A stretch of 50,720 nt of DNA, taken from contig CANQSM010000011.1 in the NCBI GenBank assembly GCA_947626525.1, positions 1 through 50,720 on the forward strand, read 5' to 3'. Under the pieces are notes generated by a model. That model worked only from the letters and a program-made list of their open reading frames with translations. It ran no database searches and was not told the DNA's origin. This document shows positions 27,810-36,449 of the stretch, in pieces (position 1 is the stretch's first letter; each line of letters starts with the position of its first letter). Position numbers and translations under genes: made by a program. The DNA comes from an uncultured Phocaeicola sp. Lineage in GTDB: Bacteria; Bacteroidota; Bacteroidia; Bacteroidales; Bacteroidaceae.

Positions 27810-27850
27810 ACAAAACTAAGAAGTTGCGCCCGTCACGGATTTAGGGTAAT
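27810..27850 (+). promoter_or_regulatory. Shared GAAGTTG element, copy C, before the sigma-factor operon
   Basis: ACAAAAC, then GAAGTTG (27820-27826), GCCC (27828-27831), a 12-nt loop and GGGT (27844-27847). The spacer between GAAGTTG and GGGTA is 17 nt, and AGAAGTTG begins 37 nt before ATG 27856. If it is a promoter for the ECF sigma factor of this same operon, the operon is autoregulated. Confidence 0.7.
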
Positions 27851-27855
27851 AGCAT

Positions 27856-28365
27856 ATGAAGTACCTCAGAATTCTATTTATTGGCATCATCTGCTGCTTG
27901 TCATTTCAAGCCATGGCTCAAAGCAATGGTGAAAGGACTACGTCTGAAATCGAATACGCAGTAAAACAGATTAGCAGAATCTGCCCTACTTATATGTGGG
28001 ATAGTTGGAGATTCCGAGACATTATGTATGAGAAGGAGTCGAATACAGTCTATTTCGTTATTCAACTGAAAAAATGGAAAAATGTCAATGAAAGCATCAC
28101 CCCTGAAAAAATGAAAGAGCAGACGTATTGGATAGTTGAGAATTTTAAGGAAGCCTATGAATCTCTTATATCCGATAAAAGTCTTTATTGCGATGGTGAT
28201 TTCATGCTTTACCTATCCGTAGGGACTTTGTTGCATAAGTTGGCAATGGCAGATGCCAATTTGCAGATTGTTCTTTTAAAGCCAGACCAAGAATGTATCA
28301 TTCAGAAGGATATACCAATGGTAGTGGACGGAAAGGATATTAACAGGATATTCAAAAAGGAGTAA
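27856..28365 (+). CDS. Secreted protein, first gene of the caspase/sigma/CHAT operon
   Basis: This 169-residue protein has a signal peptide (MKYLRILFIGIICCLSFQAMAQ). The mature part is a mixed alpha/beta domain (AVKQISRICPTYMWDSWRFRD, VYFVIQLKKWKN). I do not recognise the family. It directly follows element copy C and ends one base before the caspase gene, so it is translated from the same mRNA. It could be a substrate, inhibitor or sensor for the periplasmic proteases. The gene order supports a shared function but not which one. Confidence 0.6.
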   Translation: MKYLRILFIGIICCLSFQAMAQSNGERTTSEIEYAVKQISRICPTYMWDSWRFRDIMYEKESNTVYFVIQLKKWKNVNESITPEKMKEQTYWIVENFKEAYESLISDKSLYCDGDFMLYLSVGTLLHKLAMADANLQIVLLKPDQECIIQKDIPMVVDGKDINRIFKKE

Positions 28366-28366
28366 A

Positions 28367-29278
28367 ATGATGATAAAGAACATTGGGCATTACTTAACTA
28401 TAGTATGTATATATATCATGCTCACCGTGTCTGTAGCTGTTTCGGCTCAGACACGGCGAGCTCTTGTCATTGGCATCGGCCAACAGGAGGATAAGGCCTG
28501 GGGGAAGATAAACGGTGACAGGGATGTGCCGTATGTGATGGAGATGCTGAAGAACGCGAAGTTCAAGATGGGTAATGTTAAGAAGCTCGTGAATCAGCAG
28601 GCAACAAAGGCGGCTATCGTGAATGCCTTCAAGGCATTGGCATCGCAGTCTAAGCGTGGAGATGTGGTGTATGTACACTTCTCAGGGCATGGCCAGCAGA
28701 TGAAGGATGTGCATAATGATGAGAAGGACGGACTGGATGAGTGCTGGATTCCTTACGATGCCTACCGAAAGCCATGTGAGAAGGACAAAGGTGAGAAACA
28801 CCTCACGGATGACGAGGTGAACTATTATCTGAATGCCATCAGAAACAAGATTGGAGATTCGGGAAAGATGCTCGTGGTTATTGATGCTTGTCATAGTGGT
28901 GGTGCAACACGTGGTGATGAGGATGAAGTGGTGCGTGGTGTGGAGGACATATTCGAAGCCATCAAGTCCTTTATCTGGGGGACATCTGCGGATAATGGCA
29001 AGGCGGATGTAAATCCAAACGCAAAAGAGAATAAGGAAAGGTGGATTACCATCAGTGCCTGCAAAAGCGACCAAGTGAACATTGAAATGAAAAGTCCAGC
29101 TGTGGGCAAACTGACCTACGCAATATACAATAAGGTCAAAGAAAACACTGGGAATGACAACTGTGATTTCATCAGAAGAATACGGAAGTTTGTCAATTCC
29201 AAAACAGGCAGCAGACCTCAATATCCGGTAATGACTGGCGAGACCGATAGATTTAGAATAACAGACATCATACAGTAA
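28367..29278 (+). CDS. Secreted caspase-family (C14) peptidase
   Basis: A signal peptide (about residues 1-27) puts the enzyme in the periplasm. The caspase fold is plain: RALVIGIGQ as the first strand, then DVVYVHFSGHGQQ with His108 and MLVVIDACHSGGATRG with Cys175, followed by a long insertion and WITISACKSDQ. The acidic DEKDGLDE stretch near 120 is typical of prokaryotic metacaspase-like proteins. Length 303. Its stop overlaps the sigma-factor start by one base (TAATG), which suggests coupled translation. It is a candidate activator or executioner in the same cascade as the CHAT protease. Confidence 0.85.
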   Translation: MMIKNIGHYLTIVCIYIMLTVSVAVSAQTRRALVIGIGQQEDKAWGKINGDRDVPYVMEMLKNAKFKMGNVKKLVNQQATKAAIVNAFKALASQSKRGDVVYVHFSGHGQQMKDVHNDEKDGLDECWIPYDAYRKPCEKDKGEKHLTDDEVNYYLNAIRNKIGDSGKMLVVIDACHSGGATRGDEDEVVRGVEDIFEAIKSFIWGTSADNGKADVNPNAKENKERWITISACKSDQVNIEMKSPAVGKLTYAIYNKVKENTGNDNCDFIRRIRKFVNSKTGSRPQYPVMTGETDRFRITDIIQ

Positions 29279-29940
29279 TGGCAAAAACAATACAATTTCG
29301 AGCTCCCATACAAGAGAATGAAGCACGACTTGTAGCGGGTATGGCAGACAAAAGGCGGCGCACTCAGTACGAGCTGTACGCATACTGTTCCGATTACTTT
29401 TGGGACAACTATAGGGGTGTGTTCTTCGCTGAAGAAAATGCAGCGGCAGAGATACTACAGAACACCTTTATTGCCTTCTGGGAAAACATTGAAAGAAAAA
29501 AAATATATGTGGAGGATGGAATCGTAATGGGGAAAGACAACAAGCTCCTGAACGGCAGCATCCTCACCTACTTTATGAGCATAGCCCGAAACAAGTATCT
29601 GGAATATGGACGCGAACATCCTGTATATGCTGATCCTGAAACAGAATTAGGACGGTTGCTAAGGGCTGAAGGGTTCGACCCCAACGAGTATATAGACATG
29701 CTCTATGACTCGGGCGAGAACATGATGATTAACATCATTGCGGATGTCATATCGCATATGTCACCGAGGTGCAGTCAGATACTCACAAAGTTCTATTACG
29801 AGGAGAAGAAACTGGAGACTATCCTGATGGAAATGCCGACAATAGAGTCATACGATGCCTTAAAGACGAAGAAAAACAAGTGTATGAAATCTTTGCGAAA
29901 ATCGGCGAGGGAAATATACAAGAGAAAGATAAACTCATAA
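29278..29940 (+). CDS. ECF-type RNA polymerase sigma factor
   Basis: This 220-residue protein has sigma region 2 at about residues 35-115 (EENAAAEILQNTFIAFWENI, then SILTYFMSIARNKYLEYGRE) and region 4 at 155-215 (ISHMSPRCSQILTKFYYEEKKLETIL, then DALKTKKNKCMKSLRKSA). The insertion between helices of region 2 is longer than usual. It would direct RNA polymerase to a small set of promoters. The four GAAGTTG elements in this window, one of them heading this operon, are the obvious candidates. The anti-sigma gene follows after 12 nt. Confidence 0.85.
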   Translation: MAKTIQFRAPIQENEARLVAGMADKRRRTQYELYAYCSDYFWDNYRGVFFAEENAAAEILQNTFIAFWENIERKKIYVEDGIVMGKDNKLLNGSILTYFMSIARNKYLEYGREHPVYADPETELGRLLRAEGFDPNEYIDMLYDSGENMMINIIADVISHMSPRCSQILTKFYYEEKKLETILMEMPTIESYDALKTKKNKCMKSLRKSAREIYKRKINS

Positions 29941-29952
29941 AGGACTACAGAT

Positions 29953-30477
29953 ATGGACGAAAAGTTTCAAGACAGAATAGACAACTACCTGCTTAACCGC
30001 ATGGATGATGCCGAAAAGACGGAGTTCTTGCGTGAGGTGGAACAAGATGAAGAGAAGAAGGAACAACTGGAGTTTACACAGGACGTGAAGGACTCTATCC
30101 GTAGCCGCGAGGAGAAACTACAGGCTCTAAAACAGTTCCAACGACAGTATGAACAAGAACGAAAAACTGCTGCTTATCATGCTACAGGTACTAAACAAGC
30201 AGCATGTTATTGTCCTGCTCCAAAGGTTGCAGCAACAGAGCCAGTGCGGTCAAAGAAGAAGATATGGCTGTGGATTTCTGGTGTGGCAGCTGTGCTTGTT
30301 GTAGGCTTCCTTGCCATCAAGCCAATGTTTGATTATGAGTCATCTCCTAACTATAATGGGGCACCTATGGAGCAGATGCGTGGAGGGGATGAAGTGTTCA
30401 GCCCTGCCCCAGCAGACAGTACGGACAACGATACCATAAAGTATAATATCGAGAAGAAAGTAAATACAGATGAATAG
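29953..30477 (+). CDS. Single-pass membrane anti-sigma factor
   Basis: This 174-residue protein has a cytosolic N-terminal region whose start (IDNYLLNRMDDAEKTEFLREVEQDEE) is typical of Bacteroidota anti-sigma proteins. A basic stretch and one transmembrane helix follow (about 104-123, WLWISGVAAVLVVGFLAI), then a periplasmic tail of about 51 residues. It should hold the sigma factor at the membrane. The tail is exposed to the secreted caspase and CHAT protease encoded on each side, so cleavage there would be a natural trigger. It overlaps the next start by 8 nt. I saw no zinc-binding (ZAS) motif. Confidence 0.75.
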   Translation: MDEKFQDRIDNYLLNRMDDAEKTEFLREVEQDEEKKEQLEFTQDVKDSIRSREEKLQALKQFQRQYEQERKTAAYHATGTKQAACYCPAPKVAATEPVRSKKKIWLWISGVAAVLVVGFLAIKPMFDYESSPNYNGAPMEQMRGGDEVFSPAPADSTDNDTIKYNIEKKVNTDE

Positions 30478-33400
30478 AATCATAGTATTCGCATTGATGC
30501 TTTTCTGCATGACAATGCAGATAGAAGCCCAGACCCTGTCAGAGGAAGAAGTGACAGCAAAAATGTATCAGGCATTTGAGCTAAACAAAGCCGGCAAGAA
30601 GGCAGAAGCACTTGAGTTGTTTCTTATTGTTGGAGAGAATACCAAGCAGCAACGCAACGAAGGCGAGCGGCAAGTGTACGTGTGCAGTCAGACGATGGCA
30701 TGTCAGTGTTATGAACTGCTTGGCAGGTATCAAGAAGGGTATCTCTTAGGAAAGAGTTTGCTTCAAGGTAAGTTGAATGATGAGGAAAGGAAAGATGTCG
30801 GTCATCTCTATGCTATGAATGGCTATATGTATGCTTGCGAATTTATCCAGCGCGATGAAAAAGGACGTGCCGATTATAAGCGTGGGAGGGAACTCATATC
30901 AGAAATACTTCCCTATTCTGACGGTCAGGTAAAAGAATATGCAGAGACAAAGATTCCTCTCTCATGGTATTTTGAAGGAGCGCAATATGCGATGACACAG
31001 AGTTATGACGAGGCACTTTCTTCGTATGAAAAAGCCTTGAATGGATTCAGGGATTTGGGTAGGGTATCTGAAGAAGTAGATTTACTCTCCGGCATAGCAT
31101 CGGTAAAAGCACACCTTTGCAAGTTTGACGAAGCAAAGCGAGTTTACTATCAGGCATTTGTCTTGGCAAATCAAAATGGCAAGGTGAACAAGCAGATGGA
31201 TGTGTTGAGGGAGTTGTGGTCTCTGGGCAATACCACGGGTGACATGAAACTGATACGCTCCACTTCGGCCTCCATGGACTCGTTGGTGGAAAAGGCAGGA
31301 GATGTGAAAATGAAATTTGCATACTACCATCAAAAAGGTGACGAGGCGAAATCCAAAGGTCAGTATAAATTAGCCGAGAAGTGGTATATAAAGGGCAAGG
31401 AACTAGCTGAGGGGGACAACAAAGACCCGTTTGCGGCAAGTAAACATCTGGCATATAACAAGCTGAGAAATCTATACATTGCCACGGGGCAATATGACGA
31501 TGCCATCGCATACGGTCGGAAAGTGTTGGAAGAATACCAGAAGCAGATCAATCCAGAAGAGGATGCGTATTATCTTCCGTATAGTCTGATGGCAGACATC
31601 TACAGACTGAAAGGAGACAAGGAGAATTGCTTTGCATGTATAGACTCTCTCTTTAAGAGTGAAAGCAGGATGAAAGAGCCTAGGGAACTATGTCAGATGT
31701 ATATGGTTCGGGCACGCTGTCATAATGGCTTCAAAGAATATGCAGCAGCTCTTGCAGACTATAAGAAAGCAGATGAAATGCTTGCATCGAAATATCCCCA
31801 AACGGAAGAGAACAGGATAATGCTCCTTGCATCCATGGGAGGAACGGAACATTGCCTTGACATGTATGATGACTCTGAAAAGCATTATAAGCTCTATGCG
31901 GATTACACAAAGCAACTTTATGGCGAAAAGAGCATGGAGTATATCAATGCGCTAATGATGCTCGCCAACGCAGAGGGATTCTCCAAACATCTTGATGCAG
32001 GTTGCAAACATTATACGGATGCCTCTTTCAGGTTGAAAGAGTTGATGAAGGAGCGTATTCCGATGATGAGTGTTGAGGAACGTGAGAGCCTGTGGTCTCC
32101 AGTCTCTTCACTGTTCACGATGATGACACCATACGCCATTGAAGCCAATAGATACCAGGACGAGTTTACCGCCAGTTGCTACGATGCGCTTGTCATGTCG
32201 AAGTCTTTTCTGCTGGAGTCTGAACGCTCGTTGTTTGACGTGGTAAAGAAAGAAGGTACTGATGATGATATGAAGGACTATATGCTGCTTACCTTGATGA
32301 AGAAACAAATTACGGAGTGGGAAAAGGACTATGCGCATCATGTCGACAGTATATTAAGTATGTCCCAACGGGCAGAGAAATTGGCGGTACGTTTGGCTGA
32401 ACGATGCCGTAGCTTCGGCAATATCACCCGTTTCATGGAAATTGACTATGCGGCAGTCAAGAGTGCTTTGAAGCCCAATGAAGTGCTCCTGGACTTTACG
32501 GATTATGTATCAGAAACTGTGGGGCGAAAATATGCAGCCTATATCATTAACAAGGAGGATAAATATCCATTGGTGAAATACCTATTTGCCGAAAGACAGA
32601 TAGACTCGTTGGGCATCACCCGGCCAGACATGTATTATCATCAGGACTATGCCCTGGATGTGTTGAGACTACTATGGGAGCCGTTGAAGGAACACATAGC
32701 AGAAGGGGCGACTGTCTATTATGTTCCATCACAATTACTGTTCCAAGTGTCATTGGAGTCATTGCCACTTGCTGACGGAACGCTTTTGGGTAGCCATTAC
32801 AACTTCGTAAGGTTGTCTTCCGCAAGGGAACTGGTAAAGGCACAGTCGCCAGTCTTGGCATCTGCACCGCATTCTGCCGTACTATATGGCGGACTGCAAT
32901 ATGACCTTCAACCGACAGCGATGGCTGAGGAAGCAAAGAAATATGACTTGACGGATTTGTTGGTGATGCGTGGCGATATGGTTCGCGGGGATTCCATCTT
33001 CTGTGAACTGCCAGGCTCCATGCAGGAGATTATGCAGATTGAGGCCCTGCTGAAAGCCAACAAATGGCATGTAACACCCCGAATGGGTACGCAGGGTACG
33101 GAAGAGTCGTTCCTCAGTATGCACAGTAAAGCTCCTCAATTGTTGCAGATAGCTACCCACGGATTCTATTATACTCCTGAACGCGCAGCTCATGTGGATT
33201 ATCTAAAAGGCTACTCTGATGCCATGATGCTCTCTGGTATTGTCCTTTCAGGAGGAAATGCGGCATGGAGAGGAAAGGAATTGCCTGATGGAGTATTGGG
33301 AGGCATTCTTACAGCCAACAACATTGCCCGTATCGACCTAAGTGGCACGGAGATGGTTGTGCTCTCTGCCTGTCAGTCTGGCCAAGGCAAGGCAACTTCC

Positions 33401-33637
33401 GAAGGTCTTTACGGCTTGCAGCGTGCCTTCAAGAAAGCCGGTGTCGGCACTATGGTCATGGCTCTATGGAGTGTCAGCGACAAAGTGGCTACAGAATTTA
33501 TGACCACTTTCTATGAGCAACTCGCATCCAAACAATGCCAGTGGAACAAACGTCAGGCATTTGAAAACACAAAGTCCATCATCCGAGATAGATATCCCGA
33601 CCCATTCCATTGGGCGGCATTTGTAATGCTGGATTGA
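30470..33637 (+). CDS. Secreted TPR-CHAT protease
   Basis: This intact 1055-residue protein begins with a signal peptide (MNRIIVFALMLFCMTMQIEAQ). Residues 25-560 are TPR-like repeats (for example AKMYQAFELNKAGKKAEALELF). From about 640 comes the CHAT region, with His897 (LQIATHGFYYTP) and Cys968 (LSACQSGQG), and the end reads DPFHWAAFVMLD. It is a paralogue of the interrupted gene at 22522, with nearly the same CHAT landmarks. In type III-E CRISPR a TPR-CHAT protease cleaves Csx30 to free a sigma factor. Here a CHAT gene overlaps an anti-sigma gene, suggesting a similar logic in the periplasm without CRISPR. It is the last gene of the operon. Confidence 0.9.
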   Translation: MNRIIVFALMLFCMTMQIEAQTLSEEEVTAKMYQAFELNKAGKKAEALELFLIVGENTKQQRNEGERQVYVCSQTMACQCYELLGRYQEGYLLGKSLLQGKLNDEERKDVGHLYAMNGYMYACEFIQRDEKGRADYKRGRELISEILPYSDGQVKEYAETKIPLSWYFEGAQYAMTQSYDEALSSYEKALNGFRDLGRVSEEVDLLSGIASVKAHLCKFDEAKRVYYQAFVLANQNGKVNKQMDVLRELWSLGNTTGDMKLIRSTSASMDSLVEKAGDVKMKFAYYHQKGDEAKSKGQYKLAEKWYIKGKELAEGDNKDPFAASKHLAYNKLRNLYIATGQYDDAIAYGRKVLEEYQKQINPEEDAYYLPYSLMADIYRLKGDKENCFACIDSLFKSESRMKEPRELCQMYMVRARCHNGFKEYAAALADYKKADEMLASKYPQTEENRIMLLASMGGTEHCLDMYDDSEKHYKLYADYTKQLYGEKSMEYINALMMLANAEGFSKHLDAGCKHYTDASFRLKELMKERIPMMSVEERESLWSPVSSLFTMMTPYAIEANRYQDEFTASCYDALVMSKSFLLESERSLFDVVKKEGTDDDMKDYMLLTLMKKQITEWEKDYAHHVDSILSMSQRAEKLAVRLAERCRSFGNITRFMEIDYAAVKSALKPNEVLLDFTDYVSETVGRKYAAYIINKEDKYPLVKYLFAERQIDSLGITRPDMYYHQDYALDVLRLLWEPLKEHIAEGATVYYVPSQLLFQVSLESLPLADGTLLGSHYNFVRLSSARELVKAQSPVLASAPHSAVLYGGLQYDLQPTAMAEEAKKYDLTDLLVMRGDMVRGDSIFCELPGSMQEIMQIEALLKANKWHVTPRMGTQGTEESFLSMHSKAPQLLQIATHGFYYTPERAAHVDYLKGYSDAMMLSGIVLSGGNAAWRGKELPDGVLGGILTANNIARIDLSGTEMVVLSACQSGQGKATSEGLYGLQRAFKKAGVGTMVMALWSVSDKVATEFMTTFYEQLASKQCQWNKRQAFENTKSIIRDRYPDPFHWAAFVMLD

Positions 33638-33662
33638 GATATACAACACACGAAATAAAAAG

Positions 33663-33701
33663 CTGCACCAGTCGACAAGTTTGATTAGGTGCAGTTTTTT
33701 T
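33663..33701 (+). terminator. Rho-independent terminator after the CHAT operon
   Basis: CTGCACC (33663-33669) and GGTGCAG (33688-33694) form a perfect 7-bp stem with an 18-nt loop, followed by seven Ts (33695-33701). It closes the operon that begins at 27856. Confidence 0.85.
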
Positions 33702-33765
33702 ATTGATAGATATGGTTACTAATCACGCTCATATACCATAAAGAGTATATCAAATATTATTGAAT

Positions 33766-34146
33766 ATGAGACAAGAAGAAATAGTGAATGAAATTAGAAA
33801 GAAATGTGGGCATGTGGAAATGCTACCGTCAATGGGTTGGCACTTTATCTACCACGACAGGCATTTCTTCTACATGACAGGGAGAAGTGATGGTATGATA
33901 CGTTTCTGTGTCCCTCATTTAGTAAAGGCAAATGAGTATGATACCGAATTGTTATCGGATGCTATCAATGAGACAAACAGGAACGTAAAATTTATCAAGG
34001 CTGTCAAACTTGACTGTGGCAGTGTTTCATTGGATTATGACCACAAGACGGTCTCAGATGAATCGGCAGATACAATTGTCCCTCATATCATCAATGCCTT
34101 GGATTTTGCTTCTAACTATTTACTCAACAAACTGAAAAGGACATGA
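33766..34146 (+). CDS. YbjN-like small protein
   Basis: The start is set at ATG 33766 (MRQEEIVNEI). A TTG at 33760 is also in frame. The 127-residue cytosolic protein resembles in layout the two proteins at 47800 and 48290: a first helix, a strand pair around an aromatic-rich stretch (HFIYHDRHFFYM), a strand (MIRFCVPHL), then a helix, two strands and a final long helix. This is the YbjN/type III chaperone-like fold. Its TGA overlaps the next ATG. The function is unknown. Confidence 0.5.
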   Translation: MRQEEIVNEIRKKCGHVEMLPSMGWHFIYHDRHFFYMTGRSDGMIRFCVPHLVKANEYDTELLSDAINETNRNVKFIKAVKLDCGSVSLDYDHKTVSDESADTIVPHIINALDFASNYLLNKLKRT

Positions 34147-34499
34147 AAAAGTTAATCTCAATTATAATCATATCGCTTGGCTTTCTGCCTCTTGTGGCAC
34201 AGAATGACTACTATATCAAGCAAGCCCAATCATATCAGCGTGAGGCGGAATACTACACGAAGCAGGCATTGAGCTATGAGCGAGAAGTCGATTACTACAA
34301 CCGACAAGCACAAGGGTATCTCAGAGAGGCTGAATACTACTCGAAGCGGAAGAACTACGATAGTGTGAAGACATATCAGCAACGGGCAAAGAATGCCACG
34401 AACAAGGCAGAAGATTACGCACGAAAAGCAAAGAATGCCCGAGAACGTGCCCAGGATTATATGAGAAAGGCAGAATATGCGCTGAAGAGAGCAAAATAA
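34143..34499 (+). CDS. Secreted coiled-coil repeat protein
   Basis: This 118-residue protein has a signal peptide (MKKLISIIIISLGFLPLVAQ). The mature part is built of about seven copies of an 11-14-residue unit of the type YYxxQAxxYxREA (for example YYIKQAQSYQREAE, YYTKQALSYEREVD, DYARKAKNARERAQ). This gives a long amphipathic helix or coiled coil rich in Tyr, Lys and Glu. It is probably a periplasmic spacer or membrane-associated helix. The start overlaps the previous stop (ATGA). Confidence 0.65.
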   Translation: MKKLISIIIISLGFLPLVAQNDYYIKQAQSYQREAEYYTKQALSYEREVDYYNRQAQGYLREAEYYSKRKNYDSVKTYQQRAKNATNKAEDYARKAKNARERAQDYMRKAEYALKRAK

Positions 34500-34540
34500 T
34501 AACACCACAGATTAAAGACAAACCATCAAATACAACAACA

Positions 34541-36346
34541 ATGAGAACATTTACTACACATCTACAGACCATGATTCTAATGGTTCTGTTCGCATTTGTA
34601 ACAGTTCAAAAGGCGAATGCTTCGGCAAAAGCCGGAGAAGCTTCAGTTTATGAAGGAAGTACAGTAACAATCAAACTGGCTGATGCATATGAACGCACCC
34701 TCCGAAAATCAACTGGTGTCACCTATCAATGGTATTCTGAGAACAATTCGTATGCCTCCGTGACCAGCTCCACCCGCTACAATGCCACTGTCAAGGGAAT
34801 CAAGGCAACATCTTCGTGCAAAGTGTATTTCAAATGCAGTTATTTCATTGATGGATTCTACCGCACCATGGACTTCTATTATACCATCACCGTAAAATCA
34901 ACAAGTATCAGCGTTACAAGTGTATTACTTGACAGATCGTCCATAAGCATGAAAGAGGGTTCTACAGAATGGCTGACTGCATCTGTTTATCCGACAAACG
35001 CAACGAACAAGAATGTAACATGGTCGAGTAGCAATACCTCTGTGGCTTCTGTAAGCAGTTACGGACAAGTATCGGCAAAATCAGCAGGAACAGCTACCAT
35101 TACCTGTCGTGCGGCTGATGGCAGTGGGAAATATGCGACTTGCAAGGTGACGGTAGAGTCTGCAACGGTATATGTTACAAGCATAACATTGAATAAGACT
35201 TCTGCTTCTCTGTATGTTGGAAATACCACACAACTCAATGCAACTGTCAGCCCAAGTTCGGCGACTAACAAAAATGTTGGTTGGACATCGGATGATACTT
35301 CTGTTGCCACGGTTTCATCTACAGGACTTGTCACTGCAAAATCTGCTGGCACTGCCACTATTACATGTAAGGCAAAGGACGGAAGCGGAAAACAAGCGAC
35401 GTGCAACATATTGGTAAAAGAGGATGTAAAGCCGACCTCTATAACGCTCAGCGCATCCAAGGCTTCGCTTACCGAAGGAGAAACCTTACAATTGACAGCC
35501 ACGGTAAGTCCATCTGATGCTGTCGATAAAACCGTGACATGGATGAGCGACAATACAACCGTCGCAACCGTGGACAACACAGGTCTTGTCACCGCAAAGA
35601 GTGCCGGCACAGCCAACATCATTGCTACAACTTCCAACAATCTTGCCGCTGTCTGTGCAATAACCGTAAATGAGGAAGTCATAGGAGAACCAACAGTATG
35701 GTCTGGGAATTATAGGGTTGCATCCAGTCATGTGGAGAACAATCCCACGAGGGAGTATAAAGATGGATTCGAAATGACTATTACTGATAAGAAAGGAGCG
35801 TATTATATCACTTCCATGTTTGGTGATGACCTTACAGAATACAATAACGGAGGATTCAAGTTGTATGACAATGGAGATGGTACTGCAAAGATTGATGTAT
35901 CATACTACAATATCCTGAAATATACCGATAATGACAGTCCGTTATATGCAATATACGTGTTTGATGAGACAACGGATGATTGGACAGACACATGGACACT
36001 GAAAATGAATGAAGACGGAACAATAACTGTAGGGGACTTCTATGTAGCAGCCTTTTCATGGGTGGAAGATGAGGAGAAATGGAAAAATGGACAGTTGGAG
36101 GCATTGTATTACAGCATGACGGCCAAGATAGAAGATATCACAGGTATTTCTGAGACAATAGCCGAATCACCTGTTATTCATATAGAGGACGGAACCGTTT
36201 GGCTGGATGAAGCGTCATACATTACGGTGTACAAAGACAATGGAACCAAAGTCTATTCTGGAAAGACCAACCGCATCGAGAACCTATCCAAAGGGTTGTA
36301 TATTGTCAAGATAGGCAGTCAAAGCAAGAAAATTCTGATAAAATAA
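34541..36346 (+). CDS. Secreted protein with three BIG2 Ig-like domains and a T9SS-type tail
   Basis: A signal peptide covers about residues 1-28. A divergent domain (30-118) is followed by three bacterial Ig-like (BIG2) domains at about 122-205, 208-291 and 294-376, each with the landmark WxSxNTSVATVxxxGxVxAKSAGTA. A unique beta-rich domain follows (385-520). The last about 75 residues (ITVYKDNGTKVYSG, then LSKGLYIVKIG and KKILIK) resemble a type IX secretion sorting domain. The protein is probably displayed on the cell surface as an adhesin or binding protein. Confidence 0.8.
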   Translation: MRTFTTHLQTMILMVLFAFVTVQKANASAKAGEASVYEGSTVTIKLADAYERTLRKSTGVTYQWYSENNSYASVTSSTRYNATVKGIKATSSCKVYFKCSYFIDGFYRTMDFYYTITVKSTSISVTSVLLDRSSISMKEGSTEWLTASVYPTNATNKNVTWSSSNTSVASVSSYGQVSAKSAGTATITCRAADGSGKYATCKVTVESATVYVTSITLNKTSASLYVGNTTQLNATVSPSSATNKNVGWTSDDTSVATVSSTGLVTAKSAGTATITCKAKDGSGKQATCNILVKEDVKPTSITLSASKASLTEGETLQLTATVSPSDAVDKTVTWMSDNTTVATVDNTGLVTAKSAGTANIIATTSNNLAAVCAITVNEEVIGEPTVWSGNYRVASSHVENNPTREYKDGFEMTITDKKGAYYITSMFGDDLTEYNNGGFKLYDNGDGTAKIDVSYYNILKYTDNDSPLYAIYVFDETTDDWTDTWTLKMNEDGTITVGDFYVAAFSWVEDEEKWKNGQLEALYYSMTAKIEDITGISETIAESPVIHIEDGTVWLDEASYITVYKDNGTKVYSGKTNRIENLSKGLYIVKIGSQSKKILIK

Positions 36347-36402
36347 AGCCCAAGGGGTTACTTGCCCTAACTGTCTTTCATAAATAGACAAAGGAACAAT
36401 AA

Positions 36403-36443
36403 TAACAAACTTAGAAGTTGCGCCCGATGACGTATTAGGGTAT
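36403..36443 (+). promoter_or_regulatory. Shared GAAGTTG element, copy D
   Basis: ACAAAC, then GAAGTTG (36414-36420), GCCC (36422-36425), a 12-nt loop and GGGT (36438-36441), beginning 37 nt before ATG 36450. Spacing is the same as in copy C. It lies about 2.7 kb beyond the CHAT operon, so the regulon spans several units. Confidence 0.65.
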
Positions 36444-36449
36444 AAGACA

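Noticed and set aside
28682-29383. Antisense ORF of 233 codons
   Set aside because: It lies opposite the caspase and sigma-factor genes, whose catalytic motifs are certain.
33658-33701. Partial similarity of the CHAT-operon terminator to the shared GAAGTTG element
   Set aside because: The perfect stem plus T-run explains it as a terminator, and no GAAGTTG is present.
34143-34499. Tandem repeats suggesting a CRISPR-like array
   Set aside because: The repeats are degenerate, codon-phased and encode a coiled coil.
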